From NCBI GenBank assembly GCA_013813905.1, contig JACCQX010000078.1:1-9106 (forward strand): 9,106 nt of DNA. Direction: 5' to 3'. Shown in pieces: positions 1-5,942 of this stretch (within the stretch, counting starts at the first letter, position 1; the number at the start of each line of letters is the position of its first letter). Origin of the DNA: Chloroflexota bacterium (GTDB taxonomy: Bacteria > Chloroflexota > Limnocylindria > Limnocylindrales > CSP1-4). The position numbers were made by a program, and so were the translations under genes. The notes beneath the pieces are model-generated. The model searched no databases. It saw only the letters and a list, made by a program, of their open reading frames with translations, and was not told the DNA's origin.

Positions 1-449
1 GGATCGCTCGGCGCATCGTCAGGGACGTCGTAGCCCGTCGACTCGGAGGCCGTGGATCCATCGCGCGGGGTGCCGTTCGTGCCGCGTGACGAGTCCGCCT
101 TGCTGGCGGGACTGCGGCGCGGCGGTCGTGCTCCGCGTCGGGTGCCCACCTCCGCGTCCTCGCGCGTCCATCGCCCGGCCGCCCCCCTGCCCCGCCCGTG
201 CGTGGTGCCCTCGCCGGCACGTACCGGGCCGGGCGCATGTCGCGCATCCCAGTCGCGTCGACGAAGCGGGTCGGACAGCAGCGAATACGCCTCCTGGATG
301 GCCAGGAAGCGGCCGGTGTCGGCCTCCGGCGCGTCGGGGTGGTAGCGCTTGGCCAGATTCCGATGCGCGGACTTGATCTGAAGCGGCGTTGCCGCACGCT
401 GCACGCCGAGGACGCGATAGGGATCGGGGATGTGCTGCATGCCGCTCAT
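1..449 (-). CDS. J-domain (DnaJ-like) protein, 3' end cut by window edge
   Basis: 149 residues are readable before the left edge, with no stop. Residues about 10-72 form a J domain: a 'DPYRVLGV' opening, the HPD tripeptide at 37-39 inside 'RYHPDA', then 'FLAIQEAYSLLSDPLRRRDWD', typical of helices III and IV. HPD is the motif by which J proteins stimulate the ATPase of Hsp70 (DnaK). After residue 75 the chain becomes low in complexity, rich in Gly, Arg, Ser and Thr, and then acidic. No zinc-finger CxxCxGxG repeats are visible, so this is a J-domain co-chaperone rather than full DnaJ as far as can be seen. The ATG at 447-449 was chosen; the Met three codons later is an alternative. It lies 54 bp downstream of the asparaginase gene on the same strand and may be cotranscribed. 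Its client is unknown. Confidence 0.88.
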   Translation of the reverse strand, partial: MSGMQHIPDPYRVLGVQRAATPLQIKSAHRNLAKRYHPDAPEADTGRFLAIQEAYSLLSDPLRRRDWDARHAPGPVRAGEGTTHGRGRGAAGRWTREDAEVGTRRGARPPRRSPASKADSSRGTNGTPRDGSTASESTGYDVPDDAPSD

Positions 450-451
450 GG

Positions 452-466
452 CTGGGAGCGTCCCAG
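452..466. other. Small hairpin between asparaginase and J-protein genes
   Basis: Perfect 6-bp inverted repeat CTGGGA/TCCCAG with a 3-base loop. On the minus strand it lies just upstream of the J-protein ATG, where a ribosome binding site would be expected, and no clear purine-rich Shine-Dalgarno is seen there. It could be a weak attenuator or could mask the start. There is no T run, so a strong intrinsic terminator is unlikely. Confidence 0.35.
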
Positions 467-503
467 TCGGCCAGTCGCCTGGGACCGCATCACTCGGTTC
501 GCC

Positions 504-1697
504 TCAGACGAGCTCGGAGATGGGTGCCAGAACGAAGTCCGGCACGGACTGCGCCACGACGCTGCCCGCCGCGGAGCGCACCTGCGGTTGATGGTGTGCG
601 GACAGCGAGCGCAACTCCTGGTCGGAGAGGGCGTTCAGCTGGCTCAGCGCCTCGACCGTGACCGACCTCGCGGCCCGCGCGAATCCATCGCCGTCCTCGA
701 TGCGCAGCGCCAGGCCCGCCGCGCCGCTGGTCGGACCGCGCGCTCCTGGCAACAGGCCGACGCCACGAAGCCCCTCTGCACCGCTCTTCGAGACGAGCCG
801 GCCGGGCTTGGCTCGCATGAGGCGCGTGTCCAGGACCTCACCGTTGCCTCCGACCATCTCCGGGGAAGCCAACATCGCGTCACGGATACGGGTCAGCGCG
901 GGGGCCATGGCCGAACGAGCCGGATCGGATGCCACGCCGGCCGGATCGGCCAGCAACGCGAAGGCCCGCGCGATGTCCACCAGGGGGAAGGCGAACGTCG
1001 CGAGCCCACAGTCGTCCACGGCGGTGTGCAGGGCCCCTGGACGCTGGCCGAAGGCCCGCGCCACTGCCGACCGACACGCGACCTGGCTGGGATGGTCGGG
1101 TCGGTCGTAGTCCTCCAGCGACCAGTCCGAGTAGCGACTCAGCAGGATGCTGGCGGCGTGAAAGCCGGAGCACATGTGTCGGATGGGTCCCGCCGCCTCC
1201 CCCTGGCGCGCCAGTCGCGTGGCCGTGACCTGGTCGAGGGGCATGCCCGCGGTGCCGCAGGCCAGCAGTGCCTGGGTGACACCAGCCCGGCGGAAGACCG
1301 CCTGGAGTGTCCTGACGTGCATGTCCTCGCCAGTGTGCGAGGCGGCCATCACGGCCAGCTCGGAGTGGCTCAGCCGGAGGTCGTCCGCGGCGCCGGACTC
1401 GACCAGCGCCACCAACGCGAAAGGCTTGACCGCCGAGCGGAGCGTGACCTCGATCTCCGGGTCGCCGATGCCCTGCTCCAGCCGTCCGCTGGCATCGACC
1501 TGCACCACATGACCGCGATGCCGGCTCTCGACGAGTTCGCCCCGGCGGACCTCGACCAGCACCGGCGGGGGCAGGACCTTGCCGCTGCGAGCGGCGCTGC
1601 GAGCGGTCGTCCCACGCCGTGACGAGGCCCGTGTACCGGTCGTCCTGGCAGGGCGGGCGCGCGGGGCGTCGGCGGCGGGCGGCGGGGATTCCGGCAT
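504..1697 (-). CDS. Asparaginase II-family protein (L-asparaginase-like amidohydrolase)
   Basis: 397 residues from the ATG at 1697. The asparaginase II family (the Rhizobium etli ReAV type) hydrolyses L-asparagine to aspartate and ammonia and uses Ser-Lys pairs. Visible family motifs: 'LVEVRRGELVESRHRGH' at 47-63; 'RSAVKPF' at 87-93 with Ser88 and Lys91; 'ASHTGE' at 119-124; 'CSGFHAA' at 176-182; 'DDCG' at 228-231; 'MVGG' at 281-284; and 'KSGAEG' at 304-309. The family core therefore looks complete. Residues 1-44 are an Arg/Ala/Pro-rich extension not typical of the family, so translation may start further in (a GTG codon encodes Val46). Odd point: the motif normally reads CSGKH, and the Lys is a metal ligand in ReAV; here it is Phe179. 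Activity on asparagine is thus not assured. It is divergent from upp and followed by the J-protein gene. Confidence 0.9.
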   Translation of the reverse strand: MPESPPPAADAPRARPARTTGTRASSRRGTTARSAARSGKVLPPPVLVEVRRGELVESRHRGHVVQVDASGRLEQGIGDPEIEVTLRSAVKPFALVALVESGAADDLRLSHSELAVMAASHTGEDMHVRTLQAVFRRAGVTQALLACGTAGMPLDQVTATRLARQGEAAGPIRHMCSGFHAASILLSRYSDWSLEDYDRPDHPSQVACRSAVARAFGQRPGALHTAVDDCGLATFAFPLVDIARAFALLADPAGVASDPARSAMAPALTRIRDAMLASPEMVGGNGEVLDTRLMRAKPGRLVSKSGAEGLRGVGLLPGARGPTSGAAGLALRIEDGDGFARAARSVTVEALSQLNALSDQELRSLSAHHQPQVRSAAGSVVAQSVPDFVLAPISELV

Positions 1698-1775
1698 CGG
1701 TCGATGGTAACGGTGGGGCGCGTGGAGGGCAGGCACGGCTGATAGCATCGATGGACCTCGCCCAAGGAGTCCCAC
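1698..1775. promoter_or_regulatory. Divergent intergenic region, asparaginase / upp promoters
   Basis: These 78 bases separate two divergently transcribed genes and so must hold both promoters unless transcription comes from further off. A TAGCAT at 1743-1748 is a possible -10 for upp, and TACCAT on the minus strand, ending about 6 bases from the asparaginase ATG, would fit a nearly leaderless transcript. No convincing -35 boxes are seen. AAGGAG at 1764-1769 is the upp ribosome binding site. Confidence 0.4.
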
Positions 1776-2429
1776 GTGCCCGAGACCCCGCCCGACTTTC
1801 CGACCCTGCACGTCTCGCGGCATCCCGCTGTGCTGCACAAGCTGGCCCTCCTGCGTACGGTGGAGACCGAGCCCAAGAAGTTTCGCGAGCTGGTGCGGGA
1901 GATCAGCTGGCTGGTCGGATACGAGGCGCTGGAGGACGCGCGGGTCCGTCCTTTGCGCGTGCGAACGCCGCTGGAGGAGATCGAGGGCGCCGAGCTCGCC
2001 GACCGCATCGGGCTCATCCCGATCCTGCGGGCCGGGCTGGGCATGGTCGACGCCATGCTGGAGCTGATGCCCACCGCGCAGGTGTGGCACCTGGGCCTGT
2101 TCCGCGACGAGCGGACCCTGCGACCGGTGGAGTACTACAACCGGCTGCCCGACACCGCCACGGTAGACCTGTGCCTGATCCTGGACCCGATGTTGGCCAC
2201 CGGCGGATCGGCCACGGCCGCCATCGAGGTGCTCAAGGACTGGGGCGCCTCACGCATCAAGCTGCTCAACCTCATAGCGGCACCTGAAGGCGTGCGCACG
2301 GTGGCCACTGCGCACCCGGACGTGGCCATCCATTGCGCAGCGCTAGACCGACAGCTCGACGAACGCGGCTACATCCTGCCCGGCTTGGGTGATGCAGGCG
2401 ATCGTCAGTTCGGCACCGGGGGCTCATAG
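1776..2429 (+). CDS. upp: Uracil phosphoribosyltransferase
   Basis: 217 residues, close to the usual length of about 208-210. The enzyme makes UMP from uracil and PRPP in the cytosol (pyrimidine salvage). Landmarks: the N-terminal '[12 protein letters not shown]' with '[10 protein letters not shown]', the UPRT signature start 'ILRAGLGM' at 83-90, the PRPP-binding loop '[11 protein letters not shown]' at 136-146, and the C-terminal uracil-binding stretch '[17 protein letters not shown]' at 198-214. The start is GTG at 1776, chosen because AAGGAG sits 6 bases upstream and because the family N-terminus follows directly. It is monocistronic as far as can be seen, divergent from the asparaginase gene, and followed 56 bp later by gene remnants. 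No attenuator or PyrR-type leader is visible upstream. Confidence 0.97.
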   Translation: MPETPPDFPTLHVSRHPAVLHKLALLRTVETEPKKFRELVREISWLVGYEALEDARVRPLRVRTPLEEIEGAELADRIGLIPILRAGLGMVDAMLELMPTAQVWHLGLFRDERTLRPVEYYNRLPDTATVDLCLILDPMLATGGSATAAIEVLKDWGASRIKLLNLIAAPEGVRTVATAHPDVAIHCAALDRQLDERGYILPGLGDAGDRQFGTGGS

Positions 2430-2485
2430 GGGGCCCCGAAGGCCGATCAGGCCCACGGATACGGCCGCGCGGCGCAGGTGACCAG

Positions 2486-2764
2486 CAGACCCGCCGCGGG
2501 CGGCACCTGCGCGACTTCGCGCTGCTGCGTCGTGGCGACCTCAGCGTCACCGAGGTCTGTTTCGCGGGCGGCTGCTCGTCGCTGGGCACCTTCAGCAGTC
2601 GCTTCAGCGACCTGGTCGGCATGCCGCTCAGCACCTACCGGCGCCACACGGCGCGCGCGAGGACGGGGATGCCGTCGTGCGTCGCGAAACAGGTGACCAG
2701 ACCGATCAGGAATCGGCGCCGGTCACCGAGCCGCTGGTGCCGGGCGGTGGACCGCAGGGCATGA
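2486..2764 (+). pseudogene. Remnant of AraC-family transcriptional regulator
   Basis: This frame encodes the second half of an AraC-type DNA-binding domain: 'LRDFALLRRGDLSVTEVCF', then 'CSSLGTFSSRFSDLVGMPLS', then 'TYRRH'. This is the second helix-turn-helix and the closing family signature. The tail 'PSCVAKQVTRPIRN' also resembles a class of short actinobacterial AraC regulators, as I recall them. The first helix-turn-helix, normally about 40-50 residues upstream, is absent: only about 55 bases separate it from the upp stop, and no plausible start lies in this frame. After about 2713 the tail reads more naturally in the next frame ('APVTEPLV'), which suggests a further frameshift. It was probably once the regulator of the adjoining VOC gene, since AraC-VOC pairs are common. 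A working protein is unlikely. Confidence 0.7.
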
Positions 2765-2933
2765 CCTCACCGGTGGCTACTGGCACGTGCCGGACATCGA
2801 GGCGAAGCTGGCCGAGGTGACCGCCGCGGGTGCCACCGTGAAGGAGCCCGCGCACGATGTGGGTGGCGGCCGCCTAGTGGCCACCGTCACCGACCCCGAT
2901 GACAATGTCCTCGGGCTGCTTCAGGACCGATGA
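2760..2933 (+). pseudogene. Remnant of VOC/glyoxalase-family protein (C-terminal half)
   Basis: From about 2775 the frame reads 'GYWHVPDIEAKLAEVTAAGA', then 'TVKEPAHDVGGGRLVATVTD', then 'PDDNVLGLLQDR', stop. This is the second beta-alpha-beta-beta-beta unit of a vicinal-oxygen-chelate protein, with the usual 'DP[DE]xNxLGLxQ' ending. VOC proteins of this sort are about 115-125 residues; only about 53 are left and the first unit is missing. Upstream the frame runs into the out-of-frame AraC tail, so the AraC end and VOC middle have been joined by deletion. No Shine-Dalgarno or credible start precedes it. The function of the intact ancestor (for example fosfomycin or bleomycin resistance, or dioxygenase-like) cannot be told. 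Confidence 0.7.
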
Positions 2934-2961
2934 GTGCCGACCCCCGCTCCGGGCGGCTGCC

Positions 2962-2999
2962 TAGCATGAGGGTGGTTCTCATCAGGACTCGCAAGGAGG
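2962..2999 (+). promoter_or_regulatory. Candidate promoter, dyad and RBS ahead of the first DUF1801 gene
   Basis: TAGCAT at 2962-2967 is a possible -10 box, the same hexamer as seen before upp. It overlaps an inverted repeat ATGAG/CTCAT (2966-2970, 2978-2982) with a 7-base spacer, which could be an operator. AAGGAGG at 2993-2999 is a very strong ribosome binding site, 9 bases before the ATG. No -35 is evident, so the promoter call is weak while the RBS is firm. Confidence 0.35.
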
Positions 3000-3008
3000 A
3001 AACCTGCA

Positions 3009-3476
3009 ATGACGAAGAAGCTGACGTCCGCCGACACCACCGCGACCGACAAGACGGCCAAGGGATTCACGGCCGAGGAACGAGCAGCGATGAAGGAGCG
3101 CGCCAAAGAGCTGAAGGCGGAAGCGCGCGCGAACAAGAACAAGGCGGACGGGGAAAGCGACGTGCTCGCGAAGATCGCCGAGATGCCGGAACCGGATCGG
3201 GTCATCGCAGAGCGGCTCCATGCGATCATCAAAGCCAGCGCGCCAGCCCTCTCGCCGAAGACCTGGTACGGGATGCCCGCGTATGCCAAGGACGGCAAGG
3301 TCGTCTGCTTCTTCACGAGCGCGGATAAGTTCAAGTCGCGGTACGCGACGTTCGGCTTCAACGACGAGGCGAAGCTCGACGAAGGCGCCATGTGGCCGAC
3401 CGCCTTCGCTCTGACGGAGTTGACCGCCGCCGACGAGGCAAGGATCGGCGCGCTCGTGAAGAAAGCGGTGAGCTGA
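3009..3476 (+). CDS. DUF1801 (YdhG-like) family protein with Lys/Ala-rich N-terminal helix
   Basis: 155 residues. Residues about 52-153 look like the DUF1801/YdhG fold: '[28 protein letters not shown]' followed by '[21 protein letters not shown]', '[13 protein letters not shown]' and '[12 protein letters not shown]'. Residues 1-50 are highly charged, rich in Lys, Ala and Glu, and probably helical; this extension is not part of the core domain. The family includes the B. subtilis protein proposed as an iron chaperone (frataxin-like fold), but the biochemical role of most members is unknown, so no reaction is assigned. The start is set by AAGGAGG at 2993-2999. The next gene of the same family lies 200 bp downstream on the same strand. 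Confidence 0.85.
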   Translation: MTKKLTSADTTATDKTAKGFTAEERAAMKERAKELKAEARANKNKADGESDVLAKIAEMPEPDRVIAERLHAIIKASAPALSPKTWYGMPAYAKDGKVVCFFTSADKFKSRYATFGFNDEAKLDEGAMWPTAFALTELTAADEARIGALVKKAVS

Positions 3477-3676
3477 GGACTGACTCGTCCCTTCCGGTCA
3501 GCCATCAAGCACAGTTTCCGAATCATTCGATGGCATCCCCTGAACCGCGCGGCCGCCGCACTCACGTGGGCCGCCGAATAAGGCGACACGCCCTAGCTGA
3601 ACGGGCTCCCGCCGCCTCCAAGCCTCGCCATGGGATGATGCCCGGAGGAGACAGTCGCTGACCGAAGGAGGCTGAC
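3477..3676. other. Intergenic region between the two DUF1801 genes
   Basis: No gene is seen. Two weak inverted repeats follow the first gene: CTGAC/GTCAG (3480-3484, 3497-3501) and GCCATC/GATGGC (3501-3506, 3529-3534), the latter enclosing CGAATCATTCG. Neither has a T run, so termination is only possible. AAGGAGG at 3665-3671 is the ribosome binding site of the next gene. The length and the separate strong RBS suggest that the two DUF1801 genes may have separate promoters. Confidence 0.4.
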
Positions 3677-4042
3677 ATGGCCACACCGACCAGCGTGGAG
3701 GCGTACCTGGAGGCGCTGCCGGACAAGCGGCGAACGGCCGTGGAGGAACTTCGACAGACGATCAGGGCCGCCGCCCCAGAGGCGACCGAGACGATCTCCT
3801 ACCAGATGCCGACCTTCAAGAGTCACGGGCAGTTCCTGGTTTCATACGCCGCGTTCAAGAACCACTACAGCCTCTTTCCGGCGAGCAAGGTGGTCGTCGA
3901 CGCACTCGGCGATGAACTGCGGCCCTACCTGGCGGGAAAGGGGACGATCCGGTTCCAAGCGGACGAACCCATCCCGGTCGCACTCGTCACGAAGGTCGTG
4001 AAGGTCCGGTTCGCCGAGAACGCAGCCCGCGACCGCCGTTGA
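3677..4042 (+). CDS. DUF1801 (YdhG-like) family protein
   Basis: 121 residues, about the usual size. The domain fills the chain: 'VEAYLEALPDKRRTAVEELR' at 7-26, 'IRAAAPEATETISYQMPTFK' at 29-48, 'NHYSLFPASKVVV' at 62-74, and 'YLAGKGTIRFQADEPIPVAL' at 84-103, ending in a basic tail. The '[IY]xYxMPxFK' and 'KGTxRFxxxxPIP' motifs are the hallmarks of the family, whose best known member is proposed to handle iron; no reaction is established for it generally. AAGGAGG at 3665-3671 fixes the ATG. This is a more classical copy than the one upstream, and the two are only distantly alike, so they are not a recent duplication. Its last 56 bp overlap the convergent SRPBCC gene. Confidence 0.88.
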   Translation: MATPTSVEAYLEALPDKRRTAVEELRQTIRAAAPEATETISYQMPTFKSHGQFLVSYAAFKNHYSLFPASKVVVDALGDELRPYLAGKGTIRFQADEPIPVALVTKVVKVRFAENAARDRR

Positions 4043-4424
4043 GGTGCTGACGGCCTGCTGGGAGGGTCTCGAGGCGGTCCCAGGTCTCGATGGCGCCCTG
4101 CATCATGCCGGTCGCCAGGGCAGCGTCGATGACCTCCGCTGATCCCATGTGCGATATGGCGCGCATCAGCGTCTTCCCACCGGCGTCGTCCAGCGTCAAC
4201 GTCTCCGGTCCACCCTGGGGTCCGACGCCCTCGACGTCGAACATGAACGTCCACCTGATGCGCTCCGGCGGCACGATCTCGAGATACTCCCCGTAGAACT
4301 CGATGTCGTCGCGATCCGGGGCGCTGCTGACGTATCGCCACTTGCCGCCCGGACCCAGATCCATTTCGCCGACCTTCGTCGTTCGTGGTATCGGTGCTAC
4401 CGCGGTCGATCGTGTCGCGTTCAT
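3987..4424 (-). CDS. SRPBCC / AHSA1-like protein, N-terminally shortened
   Basis: 145 residues from the ATG at 4424, preceded by AAAGGCG 6 bases upstream. Residues about 19-121 match the SRPBCC (AHSA1, START-like) fold: 'EMDLGPGGKWRYV' at 20-32, 'FYGEYLEIVPPERIRWTFMF' at 43-62, 'ETLTLDDAGGKTLM' at 74-87, and 'GMMQGAIETWDRLETL' at 106-121. These proteins have a hydrophobic ligand cavity and very often follow an ArsR regulator, as here. Family members usually carry about 40-50 residues before the GGKWR motif, including an 'R.FDAPRELVW.AWTDPEH' segment that is missing here; only 'MNATRSTAVAPIPRTTKVG' precedes it. The C-terminus runs about 24 residues past the usual end and overlaps the DUF1801 gene. 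It may be a damaged gene that still reads open. No ligand can be named. Confidence 0.65.
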   Translation of the reverse strand: MNATRSTAVAPIPRTTKVGEMDLGPGGKWRYVSSAPDRDDIEFYGEYLEIVPPERIRWTFMFDVEGVGPQGGPETLTLDDAGGKTLMRAISHMGSAEVIDAALATGMMQGAIETWDRLETLPAGRQHLNGGRGLRSRRTGPSRPS

Positions 4425-4425
4425 C

Positions 4426-4683
4426 GTCGTCGCCTTTGTCCTGCTCCTGCCTGCTCTGCACATCACGGAGGTACGCGTCCAGCCGATCGAAGCTCTCCTC
4501 CCAGTGCCGTCGGTACTGGCCGACCCAGTCGGAGATGTCCCGCAGCGGTCCGGCCAGCAGCCTACGTGGCCGCCACTGTGCCTGCCGGCTTTGCTCGATG
4601 AGTCCCGCCCGCTCCAGCACCCGAAGGTGCTTCGAGATGGCCGGCTGGCTCATGTCGAACGCGGTTGTCAAGACCCCATCCAT
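4426..4683 (-). pseudogene. ArsR-family regulator remnant, N-terminus missing and no normal stop
   Basis: The frame opens at 4683 and reads 'TTAFDMSQPAISKHLRVLER', then 'AGLIEQSRQAQWRP', then 'ISDWVGQYRRHWEESFDRLD' and 'AYLRDVQ'. This is the recognition helix, wing and dimerisation helix of a winged-helix ArsR regulator. The first 35-40 residues, normally 'ALADPTRRAIL..L..GE..V.EL', are missing: just upstream in the same frame is the stop codon of the cupredoxin gene, 18 bp away. At the other end the frame does not stop at the SRPBCC start as expected but stays open to 3925 through unrelated sequence, suggesting a frameshift near 4430. ArsR-SRPBCC pairs are normally translationally coupled operons in which ArsR represses its own pair. 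Here DNA binding is doubtful because the first helices are gone. Confidence 0.72.
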
Positions 4684-4701
4684 CGGATCGGGCCGCCGGG
4701 G

Positions 4702-5319
4702 TTACGGAACGCTGATGGAGACGACCGGCGAGTAGCTCGAGGAGGTCCCGTTCGAGCTGCGCACCAGCTTGGCCCGGAACTGCCAGGTCCCGCTCGAGAG
4801 GGTGAAAGCCTTGGAGTCGGCACCCGAGGTCGTGCTCGAGCTGGTCCAAGTACCGGAGGAACCCCTGCGTCGCTGGATGGTGTGTACGAAGCTCGACTCC
4901 ACCGGCCCCAGGCGTACGGTCACCGTGGATCCGCTGCGGGACAGGCTCGGCTTGACCTTGAGCTTGCCCGTCATGTCGGGGAGGTGCACGCTGCAGATGA
5001 AGGAGAAGGTGCCGGCCACGACCGTCTTGCTCGCGATCAGCCCCGTGGTAGTGCGTGGGCTCGTGGCGATATAGCTGCTCGGCTTGTTGACGTCCACATC
5101 GTGATAGCCGCCCTCGTTGATCCACTTGACCAGGTTGCCCTGATACACGGTGAGGACCGACGGCGAGAAGCTGTCGTTGGATAGGGCCTTGATCTTGTAG
5201 GTCGCCGCGCTGGCCGAGGATGGCATGGCGAGGAGCGCTGCTACGAGCGCACCGGCGAGCGCATGGCGAGCTCGACGGAGCCGGCTCTTCCGGGCCAGCG
5301 GCTGGGCAAGTGCAAGCAA
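4702..5319 (-). CDS. Exported cupredoxin-like copper protein with C-terminal Ser/Thr-rich domain
   Basis: 205 residues from a TTG at 5319, placed 6 bases after an AGGGGGGA ribosome binding site; no ATG fits. A basic N-region (KSRLRRARH, 11-19) and a hydrophobic stretch (20-32) end at 'SASA|A', a clear signal peptide cleaved near residue 38. Residues 40-123 form a plastocyanin/azurin-like domain: 'SPSVLTVYQGNLVKWINEGG', then the candidate type-1 copper ligands His73 (YHDV), Cys109 and His112 (CSVH) and Met116 (DMTGK). Such proteins carry electrons outside the cytoplasmic membrane. Residues 124-205 are rich in Ser and Thr with beta-strand patterning ('STVTVRLGP', 'KAFTLSSGTWQFRAKL', 'SPVVSISV'), perhaps an Ig- or FN3-like domain. 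There is no C-terminal anchor, so it is probably secreted or periplasmic. No redox partner gene is visible nearby. Confidence 0.8.
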   Translation of the reverse strand: MLALAQPLARKSRLRRARHALAGALVAALLAMPSSASAATYKIKALSNDSFSPSVLTVYQGNLVKWINEGGYHDVDVNKPSSYIATSPRTTTGLIASKTVVAGTFSFICSVHLPDMTGKLKVKPSLSRSGSTVTVRLGPVESSFVHTIQRRRGSSGTWTSSSTTSGADSKAFTLSSGTWQFRAKLVRSSNGTSSSYSPVVSISVP

Positions 5320-5384
5320 CAGAGTTCCCCCCTTATGTCTTTGATCCACGTCTTCACGTTGATACCACACCGGAGCAAGGGCGT

Positions 5385-5398
5385 CGATGGTCCCATCG
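5385..5398. promoter_or_regulatory. Dyad upstream of the cupredoxin gene (possible operator)
   Basis: CGATGG-TC-CCATCG is a perfect 6-bp inverted repeat with a 2-base spacer, 66 bp upstream of the cupredoxin TTG start. The size and symmetry would suit a dimeric regulator. It lies in the gene-free stretch between the broken XRE gene and the cupredoxin. No clear -35/-10 pair is seen, so the role is inferred only from position. Confidence 0.3.
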
Positions 5399-5483
5399 TC
5401 CGGGTGGTGGGCATCCCCTCGTGGACTCCTGTTCAGCGGTCCAGGAGGGTGACGGGCACGGGGCGCGCGGGAGCCGAAAGTGA

Positions 5484-5923
5484 TCAGCCAGGGTGGCGAC
5501 GGGCGAAGAGCCGGGTGGCGTGCAGGTCCGACCAGACCAGCCCCGGCTCTTGAGGCAGCGGCTGGTAGCTCGAAGGACCCGGCGTAGCCCGGCAGCCCGA
5601 CCCAGCCGCAGCACCAGCTCCTGCATGGCGAGGTGCCCGGCATCGGCGGGCAGCGCCGTCGGGTCACGCCCGAACTTCATGCGCAGCGTCAGGCCAAGTG
5701 ACTCGGCCAAGGTGAACCACGTGCCTACCGAAGCGCCGAGCCCTTGGCCCGTCTCCAACTGCCCGATCCGCGCACGACTCAGGCCTACCCTCTCTGCGAG
5801 CGCCGACTGTGTGAGATGGCGGCGGAGACGGGAGGCGCGCAGCGATCGCCCTAGGACGATCGAGGCCGTGACCCCCGCTTGGTGCCCGCGGACCTGTGCT
5901 CCAGTGCGCCTCGAAGATGCCAT
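5484..5923 (-). pseudogene. Broken XRE-family (helix-turn-helix) regulator
   Basis: From the ATG at 5923, residues 1-112 give an XRE DNA-binding domain: 'LGRSLRASRLRRHLTQSALA', then 'ERVGLSRARIGQLETGQGLG', then 'WFTLAESLGLTLRMKFGRD', then 'AGHLAMQELVLRLGRAAG'. At the GGG run (5588-5590) the sensible reading moves to the next frame, giving 'GYAGSFELPA', as in related proteins I recall. About 10 codons later it moves to the third frame, giving 'EPGLVWSDLHATRLFARR' and a stop at 5484-5486, which resembles the C-terminal end of the same family. About 80-100 residues of the effector region between these are therefore missing. A 189-residue chain stays open in the first frame to 5354, but its tail is Arg/Ser/Pro-rich out-of-frame sequence. 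A truncated DNA-binding protein could still be made. Confidence 0.75.
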
Positions 5924-5942
5924 GCAAGCCACGTTGGCATAC

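Noticed and set aside
198..1622. Long plus-strand open frame antisense to the asparaginase gene
   Set aside because: Arg/Gly/His-rich with no domain; it is the shadow of a gene whose opposite strand has clear catalytic motifs and an expected length.
2272..2647. Minus-strand open frames opposite the AraC remnant
   Set aside because: Arg/Pro-rich without domain; the plus strand gives a clear AraC helix-turn-helix signature.
3925..4683. ArsR frame taken as one 252-residue fusion protein
   Set aside because: Only the first ~76 residues resemble ArsR; the rest is out-of-frame reading of the SRPBCC gene and antisense of DUF1801.
5354..5923. XRE frame taken as an intact 189-residue protein
   Set aside because: After residue ~112 the composition turns Arg/Ser/Pro/Cys-rich, while family-like sequence appears in the other two frames.
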